Shown piece by piece: positions 53,621 to 62,736 of a stretch of DNA of 64,000 bases; the stretch's first letter is position 1, and every line of letters starts with the position of its first letter. The notes under the pieces were generated by a model. The model was not told where the DNA came from, did no database searches, and saw only the letters and a list, made by a program, of their open reading frames with translations. The DNA comes from Mariniflexile fucanivorans (GTDB taxonomy: Bacteria; Bacteroidota; Bacteroidia; Flavobacteriales; Flavobacteriaceae), in contig NZ_SLUP01000002.1 of NCBI RefSeq assembly GCF_004341235.1, positions 186,001-250,000 on the forward strand, read 5' to 3'. The translations under genes were made by a program, and so were the position numbers.

Positions 53621-54697
53621 ATGGAATTATTCTGGTATATCGTTTTAATGACTATGCTAACCATCTACGTCATTTTAGATGGTTACGATTTTGGTGCAGG
53701 CATCATTCATTTGTTTTTTGCAAAAAACGAAAAAGATAAAAAAGCAATCACTAATGCCATTGGCCCTTTTTGGGATGCGAATGAAGTATGGTTAATTGCA
53801 TCGGGTGGCGTGCTGTTTTTCGCTTTTCCAACCTTATATGCTTCTTCCTTTAGCGGGTTTTATTTACCTTTAATTATGATTCTTTGGTTACTTATTTTTA
53901 GAGCCATCGGTTTGGAATTAAGAGGACAAATACACAATAAAATGTGGGAAGGTATTTGGGATAAAGCCTTTGGTATTTCAAGTTTACTTTTGGCTTTATT
54001 TTTTGGTATCGCTCTAGGCAACGTAGTAAGAGGCGTTAATTTAGGTATGGTTACAAACGGCGTTTCTGCACACGAACCACATTATTTCTTCTTACCTCTT
54101 TGGAATTCAACGTTTAGTCCACATGCTGAACATTTAGGAATTATTGACTGGTTTACGTTGTTACTTGGCGTTATTGGTGTTGTAGCATTAACCATTCATG
54201 GTGCCAACTGGATTATTTTTAAAACCAATTCAGATTTGAATGAAAAACTGAAAAAGGTGGTATTTAATCTCAACATTGTGTTATTGGCTTTAGTAATTAT
54301 TTCGCTTTTTATTTGGCATATTATAGAACCACAACCCTTTCATAATTTCTTAGATAAACCTTGGTTATTTATTTTCCCAATCATCACATTTACAGGATTA
54401 TTTGGAATATTTAAAGTAAAAACTTTTAAAAAACATGGTTTAGGATTTTTGTTTTCATCCTTATTTCTTTTTGGAGGATTAACATCAACCGTTGCATCCA
54501 TATTCCCAAAAGTTCTTCCTTCAACAAATAATATAAATCCAGATTTAACAGTATACAATGTAGCCGCTCACGAATACGGATTGTCTGTTGGTGTCTATTG
54601 GTTTGTTATCGCAGCGCTTTTAGTTGGTGTTTATATGTTTGTACAATATCGTGTGTTTAGAGGAAAAATGGATGATGTGGGGTATGGTGAACACTAG
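53621..54697 (+). CDS. cydB: Cytochrome bd ubiquinol oxidase subunit II
   Basis: 358 residues, about eight membrane segments. LDGYDFGAGIIH near the start and GPFWDANEVWLIASGGVLFFAFP are diagnostic of CydB. It stabilises the hemes of CydA. It is followed 15 bp later by a small membrane protein gene and then a strong terminator. Confidence 0.96.
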   Translation: MELFWYIVLMTMLTIYVILDGYDFGAGIIHLFFAKNEKDKKAITNAIGPFWDANEVWLIASGGVLFFAFPTLYASSFSGFYLPLIMILWLLIFRAIGLELRGQIHNKMWEGIWDKAFGISSLLLALFFGIALGNVVRGVNLGMVTNGVSAHEPHYFFLPLWNSTFSPHAEHLGIIDWFTLLLGVIGVVALTIHGANWIIFKTNSDLNEKLKKVVFNLNIVLLALVIISLFIWHIIEPQPFHNFLDKPWLFIFPIITFTGLFGIFKVKTFKKHGLGFLFSSLFLFGGLTSTVASIFPKVLPSTNNINPDLTVYNVAAHEYGLSVGVYWFVIAALLVGVYMFVQYRVFRGKMDDVGYGEH

Positions 54698-54712
54698 TAA
54701 AAATCAAAAATC

Positions 54713-55009
54713 ATGACAGGGACACTAATTTCTTTAATTAGTATTTTCGTTGGTATCATTGCTGCAAATTTATTTGGGTTGTTTAAGAAAAAATTTACCT
54801 TCAATTTTACGGGAAATACATTAATTGGAGTTTTTGGAAGCATCTTATTAATAAAAACTTTTGGAAGGTTAGGATTTGATCCATGGGCGATTATGAACAA
54901 CGGAAATTTTAATGGTTTTTTATTAATTATTAACTTATTAGTATCTGCTTTAGGAGGTGTTTTAGGATTGATTTTTGCAAAAATGCTTTATAATAAAATG
55001 AATAAATAA
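54713..55009 (+). CDS. Small membrane protein in the cydAB operon
   Basis: 98 residues with three to four hydrophobic segments and several glycines at helix faces (GVFGSILLIKTFG, LVSALGGVLGLIFAKML). The plan resembles GlsB/YeaQ (transglycosylase-associated) proteins, but I am not certain of homology. Being third in the cydAB operon and before its terminator, it may be an accessory or assembly factor for the oxidase, in the way CydX is, though it is larger than CydX. Confidence 0.8.
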   Translation: MTGTLISLISIFVGIIAANLFGLFKKKFTFNFTGNTLIGVFGSILLIKTFGRLGFDPWAIMNNGNFNGFLLIINLLVSALGGVLGLIFAKMLYNKMNK

Positions 55010-55012
55010 TTT

Positions 55013-55050
55013 AAAAAATAATCAAATACTTGTGTGTTTGATTATTTTTT
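55013..55050 (+). terminator. Terminator of the cydAB operon
   Basis: Perfect 14-bp inverted repeat AAAAAATAATCAAA / TTTGATTATTTTTT with a 10-base loop, starting 4 bp after the stop. The T-run makes it functional on the plus strand, and the A-run would work in reverse. Confidence 0.88.
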
Positions 55051-55059
55051 GTAATTTTG

Positions 55060-55086
55060 TTAACCAAATGGTTAAACCATATAGTT
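55060..55086 (+). promoter_or_regulatory. Tandem palindromic operators in front of the TetR gene
   Basis: AACCAAATGGTT (55062-55073, within the perfect TTAACC-AAAT-GGTTAA at 55060-55075) and AACCATATAGTT (55075-55086, one mismatch pair) are 13 bp apart centre to centre and end 4 bp before the ATG. A -7 element TAATTTTG lies at 55052-55059. They are probably TetR autoregulation sites controlling the efflux operon. Confidence 0.7.
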
Positions 55087-55090
55087 AAAA

Positions 55091-55702
55091 ATGAAAAAAA
55101 CCAAAGACGAAAATACGGAAGAACAAATACTTGAAGCAGCAAAAAATATTTTTCAATCTAAAGGAATGGATGGTGCTCGCATGCAAGAAATTGCAGATAA
55201 AGCAGGTATAAACAAAGCCATGCTTCACTATTATTACAGAAGTAAACAATTATTATTTGAAGCCGTTTTTAACAATGCCTTTTTATTATTGGCGCCTCAG
55301 TTAAACACCGTTTTAAATGATGATTCATCCATTGAAGAAAAGATTAAAAATTTTACTACAAATTATATTTCATTCATTTTAAAACATCCTTATTTACCAA
55401 ATTTTGTAATTCAAGAGCTTAACAGAAATCCGGAATTTATCTTAAAAATGAAAGAAAACAAGGAATTTCCAAATCTTGAAAAATTTAAAAAACAAGTAAA
55501 TGAAGAAATTAAAAAAGGTATTATAAAACCAATAGCTGCAGAACAATTATTCATCAATATCATGGCGCTAAATATTTTCCCATTTGTTGCAAAACCATTA
55601 ATCAAAGCTTTTATAAATGCCGATGATGAAACTTACCTACAACTTATGGAAAACCGAAAAACAGAAGTATCAAACTTTATTATCAATTCAATAAAGCATT
55701 AA
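55091..55702 (+). CDS. TetR/AcrR-family repressor
   Basis: 203 residues. The N-terminal helix-turn-helix (about 10-57) includes ARMQEIADKAGINKAMLHYYYRSKQLLFE. The C-terminal ligand domain is helical and has no recognised specificity. Two palindromes lie directly upstream. It is the first gene of the TolC-HlyD-ABC set, 4 bp from the TolC gene, so it most likely represses its own operon and releases it on binding a drug-like ligand. Confidence 0.92.
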   Translation: MKKTKDENTEEQILEAAKNIFQSKGMDGARMQEIADKAGINKAMLHYYYRSKQLLFEAVFNNAFLLLAPQLNTVLNDDSSIEEKIKNFTTNYISFILKHPYLPNFVIQELNRNPEFILKMKENKEFPNLEKFKKQVNEEIKKGIIKPIAAEQLFINIMALNIFPFVAKPLIKAFINADDETYLQLMENRKTEVSNFIINSIKH

Positions 55703-55706
55703 TAAA

Positions 55707-56957
55707 ATGAAACGAATCATCCTTATTTTTATAATATTAATAGAACTTCCTAGTCTGGCACAACAGAGCATCACATTAGAGGCATGTTACCAATTGGCAA
55801 CAGAAAATTATCCGTTGGCAAAACAATCTCAATTGCTCGAAAATCAAAATCAATTAGACAAGGAGGTTATTTCCAACACAAAATTACCGCAGTTAAGTTT
55901 TGATGCGCAAGCTACTTATCAATCCGATGTTATTGAGTTTCCTCTGGCAATGTCTGGAATAGAACCTTTAAATAAAGACCAATATCGTGCAACGCTTTCA
56001 GTAAACCAACTTATTTACAATGGAGGTGCTACAGGTGCTTCTTTAGAAGTGAAATCGGCTCAAAACAAAACAAAGCAAAAGCAGGTTGAAGTCAATTTAT
56101 ACCAACTAAAGCAAAAGATAAATCAGCTTTATTTCTCCATTTTATTATCCCAGGAAACCGATTTATTATTAAAAGCGAAACAAAAACAATTACAAGCCAA
56201 ATTAAACGAAGTGAAATCGGGTATTAAATATGGCGTCATTTTACCTGCATCTGATAAAATTTTAGAAGCTGAATTATTAAAAATAAATCAGCAATTTGCA
56301 GAAGTTGAAAGCAATAAAGCATCACTAATTGAAACACTTTCTAGTATTATTGGTGAAACTTTAAGCATTTCTACCCTATTCGAAAACGCTTTGGTTACTT
56401 CACCTGTAAAAACCGAAATAAACCGACCAGAATTGGAACTATTTCAACTTAAAAAAGAAGAAATTGAAACGAACGAAGCTTTAATTGCCAAACAAAACGC
56501 CCCCAAATTACTTGGGTTTGCAACTGGTGGCTACGGAAACCCAGGGTTGAATATGCTGGATAATTCATTTCAAACCTTTTATACGGTTGGTGTTAAATTG
56601 AATTGGAATGTATTCGACTGGAATTCCAACAAAAAACAACGTCAATCCTTAGCTATTAATAAGGATATTATAGAAACTGAATCGGAAACCTTTGAATTAA
56701 ACACAAACGCAGAACTGAACCAACAACAAAAGGAAATCGATAAAATTGAAGCTTTTATAACTTCCGATTTAGAGATTATCAATCTTCGTAAAGATGTGCT
56801 AAAATCTGCTGATTCCCAATTACAAAACGGCGTTATCACTTCATCGGCTTACATCACAGAACTCACCAATTTATTTGAAGATGAAAACATGATGATTAGG
56901 CACAAAATACAATTACAACTCGCAAAAGCAAATTACAATACCATTAAAGGACTCTAA
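55707..56957 (+). CDS. TolC-family outer membrane efflux protein
   Basis: 416 residues with a signal peptide (about 1-18) and two repeated OEP helical domains (ITLEACYQLATENYPLAKQ at the start of the first, LELFQLKKEEIETNEALIAKQNAPKLLGFATGGYGNPG-type at the second). It forms the outer-membrane channel of the export system encoded downstream, as a trimer. Confidence 0.92.
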   Translation: MKRIILIFIILIELPSLAQQSITLEACYQLATENYPLAKQSQLLENQNQLDKEVISNTKLPQLSFDAQATYQSDVIEFPLAMSGIEPLNKDQYRATLSVNQLIYNGGATGASLEVKSAQNKTKQKQVEVNLYQLKQKINQLYFSILLSQETDLLLKAKQKQLQAKLNEVKSGIKYGVILPASDKILEAELLKINQQFAEVESNKASLIETLSSIIGETLSISTLFENALVTSPVKTEINRPELELFQLKKEEIETNEALIAKQNAPKLLGFATGGYGNPGLNMLDNSFQTFYTVGVKLNWNVFDWNSNKKQRQSLAINKDIIETESETFELNTNAELNQQQKEIDKIEAFITSDLEIINLRKDVLKSADSQLQNGVITSSAYITELTNLFEDENMMIRHKIQLQLAKANYNTIKGL

Positions 56958-56967
56958 TTTTTTACAA

Positions 56968-57861
56968 ATGAAAACATACAAAGCAATTTTAGGATTAATC
57001 ATCATTATTTTAAGTTTTACTTCCTGCGGAAATGGAAACGATAAAGCAGACGGGTATGGCAATTTTGAAGCTACAGAAATAACAATTTCAGCAGAAAATA
57101 ATGGAAAATTAATGCAATTTAATATTGAGGAAGGCGATAAAGTTGAAAAGGACAAATTCATAGGCTATATCGATACCATTCCGTTAACATTAAAACGTGA
57201 ACAATTAGAGGTTTCAAAAGCGGTTATTAGTTCAAAATCAAAAGGTGTTTTATCTCAAATTAATGTGTTAAACGCTCAATTAAAAACAGCAAACACGAAC
57301 AGAAACAGAGCACAAAACCTGATAAAAGACAATGCTGGAACACAAAAACAACTGGATGATGTTCAGGGAGAAATAGACGTTATCAAAAACCAAATGCGCA
57401 GTATTGAAATACAGAATGCACCCGTAGTAAATGAACTTAAAAGTATGGATGTTCAACTAAAGCAAATTGATGACCAAATTCAAAAAAGCAAGCTTACAAA
57501 TCCGGTAAACGGAACGGTTTTAGTAAAATACGCAGAACCAAACGAAATCACTTCTTTTGGAAAACCGCTCTATAAAATAGCCGATTTAAGCACCATGCAA
57601 CTGCGTGTTTATATAAGTGAAACACAATTAGCTTCTGTTAAAATTGGACAAAACGTTACTGTGAAAATTGATGAAGCAGATGCTATGAAATCCTATAAAG
57701 GCACTATTAGTTGGATTGCATCGGAAGCAGAATTCACGCCAAAAATAATCCAAACAAAGGAAGAGCGCGTTGCCTTGGTATATGCCGTAAAAGTGGATGT
57801 AAAAAATGATGGAAGTTTAAAAATTGGCATGCCAGCTGAAATGTGGATAAACAATAATTAA
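56968..57861 (+). CDS. HlyD-family efflux adaptor lipoprotein
   Basis: 297 residues with lipobox FTSC near residue 20. The biotinyl-lipoyl-like half (FEATEITISAENNGKLMQFNIEEGDKVEKDKFIGYID), a long coiled coil (about 75-165) and beta-barrel (VNGTVLVKYAEPNEITSFGKPLYKIADLS) are in the order of YbhG/HlyD adaptors. It bridges the ABC permeases and TolC. OsmC follows 11 bp later. Confidence 0.92.
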   Translation: MKTYKAILGLIIIILSFTSCGNGNDKADGYGNFEATEITISAENNGKLMQFNIEEGDKVEKDKFIGYIDTIPLTLKREQLEVSKAVISSKSKGVLSQINVLNAQLKTANTNRNRAQNLIKDNAGTQKQLDDVQGEIDVIKNQMRSIEIQNAPVVNELKSMDVQLKQIDDQIQKSKLTNPVNGTVLVKYAEPNEITSFGKPLYKIADLSTMQLRVYISETQLASVKIGQNVTVKIDEADAMKSYKGTISWIASEAEFTPKIIQTKEERVALVYAVKVDVKNDGSLKIGMPAEMWINNN

Positions 57862-57872
57862 AATATATAATC

Positions 57873-58331
57873 ATGGAAAAACATACTTATAATGTTAACA
57901 TTAGTTGGACACAAGACCGCAAAGGAATGATGTGTTCACCAGAATTAAATAATGCAGAAACGAATGAATCTAACTGCATAGAAGTTGCAACACCGCCCGA
58001 ATTTGACAAAGGCATGCCAAATATTTGGTCGCCAGAACATTTATTTACCGCAGCCGTAAGCAGTTGTTTAATGACTACTTTTTTGGCCATTGCAGAATAT
58101 TCAAAATTAGAATTCATCAGTTTTAAATGTGGTTCTAAAGGTGTTTTAGAAAAAGTAGATGGCAAATTTGCAATAACCGAAGTGTTTTTGTTTCCTGAAG
58201 TTGTAATTAATGATGAATCTAAACGAGAACGTGCCGAACGAATTGTTGAAAAAGCTGAAAAAGCCTGTTTAATTTCAAATTCCATTACTTCAAAAATTAC
58301 TATGGAAACTAAAATTATTGTTCAAAATTAA
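57873..58331 (+). CDS. OsmC-family protein
   Basis: 152 residues of the OsmC/Ohr fold. The two redox Cys are in VSSCLMTTF (about residue 66) and EKACLISNS (about 130), with the SPEHLFTAAVSSC motif typical of the family. Members reduce organic peroxides or other electrophiles. Being inside an efflux operon, it may protect against the exported compound. Confidence 0.9.
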   Translation: MEKHTYNVNISWTQDRKGMMCSPELNNAETNESNCIEVATPPEFDKGMPNIWSPEHLFTAAVSSCLMTTFLAIAEYSKLEFISFKCGSKGVLEKVDGKFAITEVFLFPEVVINDESKRERAERIVEKAEKACLISNSITSKITMETKIIVQN

Positions 58332-58337
58332 CAAGAC

Positions 58338-59240
58338 GTGAGTATATCTGTAAACCATATTAGTAAATCCTATAAAAAAGTAAAAGCCTTACAAGACATT
58401 TCCTTTGAAGTCAAACAAAATGAACTTTTTGGACTTATTGGTCCTGATGGTGCCGGAAAAACAACTTTGTTCAGGATTTTAACGACGCTTTTATTTCCCA
58501 ATGAAGGCACAGCAACTGTTGCTGGTTTTGATGTGGTAACAGACTATAAAAAGATTCGAAACAGTGTTGGTTACATGCCAGGGAAATTTTCGTTGTATCA
58601 AGATTTAACTGTTGAAGAAAATCTAAACTTTTTCGCCACCATTTTTGGAACAACCATTGAAGAAAACTACGATCTAATTAAAGATATTTATGTTCAAATT
58701 GAACCTTTTAAAAATCGTCGTGCTGGTAAACTTTCTGGTGGCATGAAGCAAAAGTTAGCTTTATGCTGTGCATTAATACATAAACCGAAAGTGTTGTTTT
58801 TAGATGAACCCACAACTGGAGTCGATCCCGTTTCTAGAAAAGAATTTTGGGATATGTTGAAACGCCTTCAACAAAAAAACATCACCATTTTGGTATCAAC
58901 GCCTTATATGGATGAAGCGGCTTTATGTGATAGAATTGCCTTAATCCAAGATGGAAAAATTTTAGAGATTGACACACCTGAAGCGATTGTAAAACATTTT
59001 CCGAAACAAATTTATAATGTACGTGCCAATAACATGTACCAACTTATAACCAGTTTAAATGAATACCAACACAACCATAGCGTGTACCCTTTTGGTGAGT
59101 TTGTGCATTACACGGACAGCAGAACGGATTTTAATCCGAATGATTTAAAAGTGTACTTAGAATCTAAAAATCTGTTCAACATAGAAATTGAAAAAACCAA
59201 AGCAACCATTGAAGATACCTTTATGGAATTAGCCAAATAA
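58338..59240 (+). CDS. ABC transporter ATPase, GTG start
   Basis: 300 residues starting with GTG at 58338. Walker A is GPDGAGKTT, signature LSGGMKQKLAL, Walker B VLFLDEPTTGVDP. It is of the CcmA/YbhF half-ATPase kind, with a C-terminal extension of about 70 residues. It overlaps the next ATPase gene in a TAATG junction, and the two could dimerise or be alternatives. Confidence 0.94.
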   Translation: MSISVNHISKSYKKVKALQDISFEVKQNELFGLIGPDGAGKTTLFRILTTLLFPNEGTATVAGFDVVTDYKKIRNSVGYMPGKFSLYQDLTVEENLNFFATIFGTTIEENYDLIKDIYVQIEPFKNRRAGKLSGGMKQKLALCCALIHKPKVLFLDEPTTGVDPVSRKEFWDMLKRLQQKNITILVSTPYMDEAALCDRIALIQDGKILEIDTPEAIVKHFPKQIYNVRANNMYQLITSLNEYQHNHSVYPFGEFVHYTDSRTDFNPNDLKVYLESKNLFNIEIEKTKATIEDTFMELAK

Positions 59241-59968
59241 TGAATAATAACAAAGTCATACAAGTAGAAGGATTAACCAAAACGTTTGGTGATTTCACAG
59301 CTGTAAACGCCATCACTTTTGAGGTTGAAAAAGGTGAAATATTTGGTTTTTTAGGAGCGAATGGCGCAGGAAAAACTACAGCCATGAAAATGCTAATTGG
59401 TATTTCCAACCCAACATCTGGAAAAGCAAACGTAGCAGGGTTTGATGTATTTACACATGCTGAAGACATCAAAAAAAACATTGGTTATATGAGTCAGAAA
59501 TTTGCCTTGTACGACGATTTAACCGTTAAAGAAAACATTACCTTCTTTGGTGGCATTTATGGATTACCAAGAAAAAGAATCAAGGAAAAATCGGAAATAT
59601 TGATTCAAGAATTAGGTCTTGAAAAAGTTGCTAATACCTTAGTTGGTGCTTTACCTTTAGGTTGGAAACAGAAATTATCTTTTTCTGTATCATTAATACA
59701 CGACCCGAAAATCGTGTTTTTAGATGAACCAACTGGAGGCGTTGACCCCATTACCAGACGTCAGTTTTGGGAAATGATTTACAAAGCAGCCCATGAAGGA
59801 ACAACTGTTTTTGTAACAACGCACTATATGGATGAAGCAGAATATTGCGACCGGGTTTCCATCATGGTTAACGGAAAAATTGAAGCTTTAGACACACCTA
59901 AAAAGCTTAAAGAACAATTTAAAGTGGATAATATGAATGATGTGTTTTTGAAATTAGCTAGAGGATGA
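59240..59968 (+). CDS. ABC transporter ATPase (second)
   Basis: 242 residues. Walker A is GANGAGKTT, and Walker B is IVFLDEPTGGVDP. The signature is degenerate, PLGWKQKL in place of LSGGxxQ, as in the second half of YbhF. Together with the preceding gene it reconstitutes the two halves of a YbhF-like ATPase. It drives export by the two ABC-2 permeases beyond the inserted cassette. Confidence 0.94.
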   Translation: MNNNKVIQVEGLTKTFGDFTAVNAITFEVEKGEIFGFLGANGAGKTTAMKMLIGISNPTSGKANVAGFDVFTHAEDIKKNIGYMSQKFALYDDLTVKENITFFGGIYGLPRKRIKEKSEILIQELGLEKVANTLVGALPLGWKQKLSFSVSLIHDPKIVFLDEPTGGVDPITRRQFWEMIYKAAHEGTTVFVTTHYMDEAEYCDRVSIMVNGKIEALDTPKKLKEQFKVDNMNDVFLKLARG

Positions 59969-59972
59969 AAGT

Positions 59973-60495
59973 TTCCCGCAGATTTCGCAGATTCTCGCAG
60001 AAAAGAAACAAAAAATAGATATGCATTTATCTGTGAAATCTGCGTGAGAAAAAAACAAAAACAAATACTATGAAAGAATTGACAGAAAACGAGATTTCAT
60101 ATTTAATAAGAGGTGCAATTTTTAAAGTCTATAATGAATTAGGTCCAGGTTTGTTAGAATCTGTATATGAAACTGTTTTAATGTATGAGTTGCAAAAGCA
60201 AGGTTTATCAGTTAAAAAGCAGGTAGTACTGCCTGTATTTTATGATAGTATTGAATTAGAAATAGGTTTTAGATTGGATTTATTAGTAAATAATAAAGTA
60301 ATAATTGAAATCAAATCGGTAGAGATTTTGTCAAAAGTACATCATAAACAAATTCTAACTTATCTAAAGATTTCAGAAATGAAGTTAGGCATTTTAGTAA
60401 ATTTTAATGTTGATGACATATCAAAAGGAGTTTTTAGAAAAGTAAACGGGTTATAACAATAAAATATCTGCGGTAATCAGTGAAATCCGCGGGAA
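59973..60495. mobile_element. GxxExxY cassette bounded by 29-bp imperfect inverted repeats
   Basis: The left end (59973-60001, starting TTCCCGC) and the reverse complement of the right end (60467-60495) agree at 24 of 29 positions by hand alignment. A second inverted copy of GCAGATTTC-CAGAT lies at 60029-60043, so the left side can also fold as a hairpin. The enclosed DNA carries only the GxxExxY gene. It sits between the ATPase and permease genes of an otherwise tight operon. No transposase is present, so it is a candidate non-autonomous element; whether it moves is inference. Confidence 0.6.
60070..60456 (+). CDS. GxxExxY protein (PD-(D/E)XK nuclease-like)
   Basis: 128 residues. The family motif is visible as GPGLLESVY (G-xx-E-xx-Y) near residue 28. 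GFRLDLLVNNKVIIEIKSVE holds the Asp and the E-I-K of a PD-(D/E)XK nuclease core, so catalytic residues look intact. Its function is unproven; family members are found as inserted reading frames in many Bacteroidota genomes. Here it breaks an efflux operon and is flanked by inverted repeats. Confidence 0.9.
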   Translation: MKELTENEISYLIRGAIFKVYNELGPGLLESVYETVLMYELQKQGLSVKKQVVLPVFYDSIELEIGFRLDLLVNNKVIIEIKSVEILSKVHHKQILTYLKISEMKLGILVNFNVDDISKGVFRKVNGL

Positions 60496-60501
60496 TATAT
60501 T

Positions 60502-61608
60502 ATGAAAAGATTTATAGGCTTCATAAAAAAGGAATTCTACCATATTTTTAGAGATAGACGCTCGTTGTTTATCCTATTTGGAATGCCCATTGCCCAAATT
60601 ATGCTGTTTGGTTTCGCCATTACCAATGAAATCAACAATGTAGATATTGCTATTTTAGACCATTCAAAAGATGCAACTACAAAAGAAATTATCAATAAAA
60701 TATCGGCATCAAAATATTTCAGCATCAAACAAATGCTAACGCGTGAAGCAGAAATTGCCTCGGTTTTTGAAAAAGGGCATGTTAAAGCCGTTTTAAATTT
60801 TGAAAAAGATTTCAGTCAAAAATTAATAAAAGACAACAAAGCAACTGTCCAAATTATTACCGATGCTACAGATCCTAATACAGCTAACACTATAAGTAAT
60901 TATGTAAATGCCATCCTTCAAACGTATCAAAAAGAAATAAACAAAGACATTGTTATTTCCTATCAAATAGTACCACAAACACGCATGGTTTACAATCCAG
61001 AATTAAAAAGTGTGTATATGTTTGTACCAGGTGTTATGACTATTATTTTGATGCTAGTTTCAGCAATGATGACCTCAATTTCCATTACCAGAGAAAAAGA
61101 ATTAGGCACCATGGAAATTCTTTTAGTATCACCTTTAAAACCAATTCAGGTGATTGTAGGCAAAGTGTTTCCATACATTTTTCTATCAATAATAAATGCT
61201 ATTGTTATTGTAATGCTAAGCATTTTCATATTTAAAATGCCCGTTCAAGGTAGTTTGTTTTTATTAGGTCTGGAAAGTGTTTTATTCATTATAACGGCTT
61301 TGGCTTTAGGTATTTTAATCTCAACTATTTCCGCAACACAACAAACCGCCATGATGATTTCTTTAATGGGATTAATGCTTCCTGTAATACTATTATCTGG
61401 TTTCATTTTTCCTATTTCAAGCATGCCTTTACCGCTTCAACTTATCAGTAATATTATACCCGCAAAATGGTTTATCATCATCATTAAAGGCATAATGCTT
61501 AAAGGTGTTGGACTTCAATACATTTGGAAAGAAACCTTGATTTTAGTAGGAATGACCGTATTTTTCATAGCATTAAGTGTGAAAAAATATAAAATTAGAT
61601 TAGAGTAA
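60502..61608 (+). CDS. ABC-2 family efflux permease
   Basis: 368 residues: one N-terminal TM, a large periplasmic domain (about 45-170) and five C-terminal TMs. ITREKELGTMEILLVSPLKP is typical of the ABC-2/YbhS-YbhR family. It would pair with the next permease and the two ATPases. TAATG overlap with the next gene. Confidence 0.94.
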   Translation: MKRFIGFIKKEFYHIFRDRRSLFILFGMPIAQIMLFGFAITNEINNVDIAILDHSKDATTKEIINKISASKYFSIKQMLTREAEIASVFEKGHVKAVLNFEKDFSQKLIKDNKATVQIITDATDPNTANTISNYVNAILQTYQKEINKDIVISYQIVPQTRMVYNPELKSVYMFVPGVMTIILMLVSAMMTSISITREKELGTMEILLVSPLKPIQVIVGKVFPYIFLSIINAIVIVMLSIFIFKMPVQGSLFLLGLESVLFIITALALGILISTISATQQTAMMISLMGLMLPVILLSGFIFPISSMPLPLQLISNIIPAKWFIIIIKGIMLKGVGLQYIWKETLILVGMTVFFIALSVKKYKIRLE

Positions 61609-62729
61609 TGAAAACAATTCTATACATCATCCAAAAAGAGTTCAAGCAAATCTTTAGAAATAAAGGCATGCTTCCTATCATATTTGTATTACCACTACTC
61701 CAACTTATTATACTATCAAATGCGGCCACTTTTGAAATTAAAAATATCAAATTTGGTTATATTGATAACGACCATACTTCAACATCCAGAGCATTAATTG
61801 AAAAATTCAATGCATCAACCTATTTTGATGTTTTAACAGATTTTCCTTCGGAAGAACTAGCCAGTTCAGCCATGTTAAACGGCAACGTAGATGTTATTTT
61901 GGAAATTCCACAGTATTTTGAACGCAATCTACAAAAAGAAAAATACAACCATTTAGGTGTTACCATTAATGCAATTGATGGTGCCGCAGCAGGTGTTGAA
62001 AACGTTTATGTTACACAGATTGTTCAAAATTTTAATAAACACTTAAAAGTTGATTTGTTACAACCTTCAGACCTACAAATCCAACCCATCAATATAGATA
62101 CCATTCCGTTGTTTTGGTATAACAAAACCTTAAATTACAAAACCTATATGGTTCCGGGCATTTTGGTTTTATTAGTTACCATGATTACGCTTTTCCTTTC
62201 AGGAATGAATATTGTACGTGAAAAGGAAATAGGGACTTTGGAACAAATCAATGTGACCCCAATTAAAAAAAGCCAGTTTATAATAGGAAAGCTTTTCCCA
62301 TTTTGGGTAATAGGAATGAGTTTATTAACAGTGGGATTAATTATAGCAAAACTAATTTTCAATGTACCGATGGTAGGTAGTTTGCCCCTCATGTATTTTT
62401 ATACATCCATTTATATTTTAGTGGTTTTAGGCATAGGTTTATTCATTTCAAACTTTACGGAAACACAGCAACAAGCTATGTTTATTGCTTGGTTTTTTAC
62501 GGTTATTTTCATTTTAATGAGTGGTTTATTTACTCCTATTGAAAGCATGCCAAAATGGGCCCAAACCATTACCGAATTCAACCCCATAAAATATTTTGTA
62601 CAGGTAATGCGTATGGTGATGCTTAAAGGTTCAGGGCTTATGGACATCCTCCCTCAACTATTAAAAACATTATTGTATGCTTTTATTATGAATGGGTTAG
62701 CCGTTTGGAGTTATAAAAAGACGAATTAA
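61608..62729 (+). CDS. ABC-2 family efflux permease (second)
   Basis: 373 residues with the same plan as its neighbour: TM1, a periplasmic domain and five TMs, with IVREKEIGTLEQINVTPIKK between TM2 and TM3. It completes a YbhFSRG-like exporter. The operon ends here; no clear terminator is visible before the regulatory region of the next gene. Confidence 0.94.
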   Translation: MKTILYIIQKEFKQIFRNKGMLPIIFVLPLLQLIILSNAATFEIKNIKFGYIDNDHTSTSRALIEKFNASTYFDVLTDFPSEELASSAMLNGNVDVILEIPQYFERNLQKEKYNHLGVTINAIDGAAAGVENVYVTQIVQNFNKHLKVDLLQPSDLQIQPINIDTIPLFWYNKTLNYKTYMVPGILVLLVTMITLFLSGMNIVREKEIGTLEQINVTPIKKSQFIIGKLFPFWVIGMSLLTVGLIIAKLIFNVPMVGSLPLMYFYTSIYILVVLGIGLFISNFTETQQQAMFIAWFFTVIFILMSGLFTPIESMPKWAQTITEFNPIKYFVQVMRMVMLKGSGLMDILPQLLKTLLYAFIMNGLAVWSYKKTN

Positions 62730-62736
62730 GGCTTGT

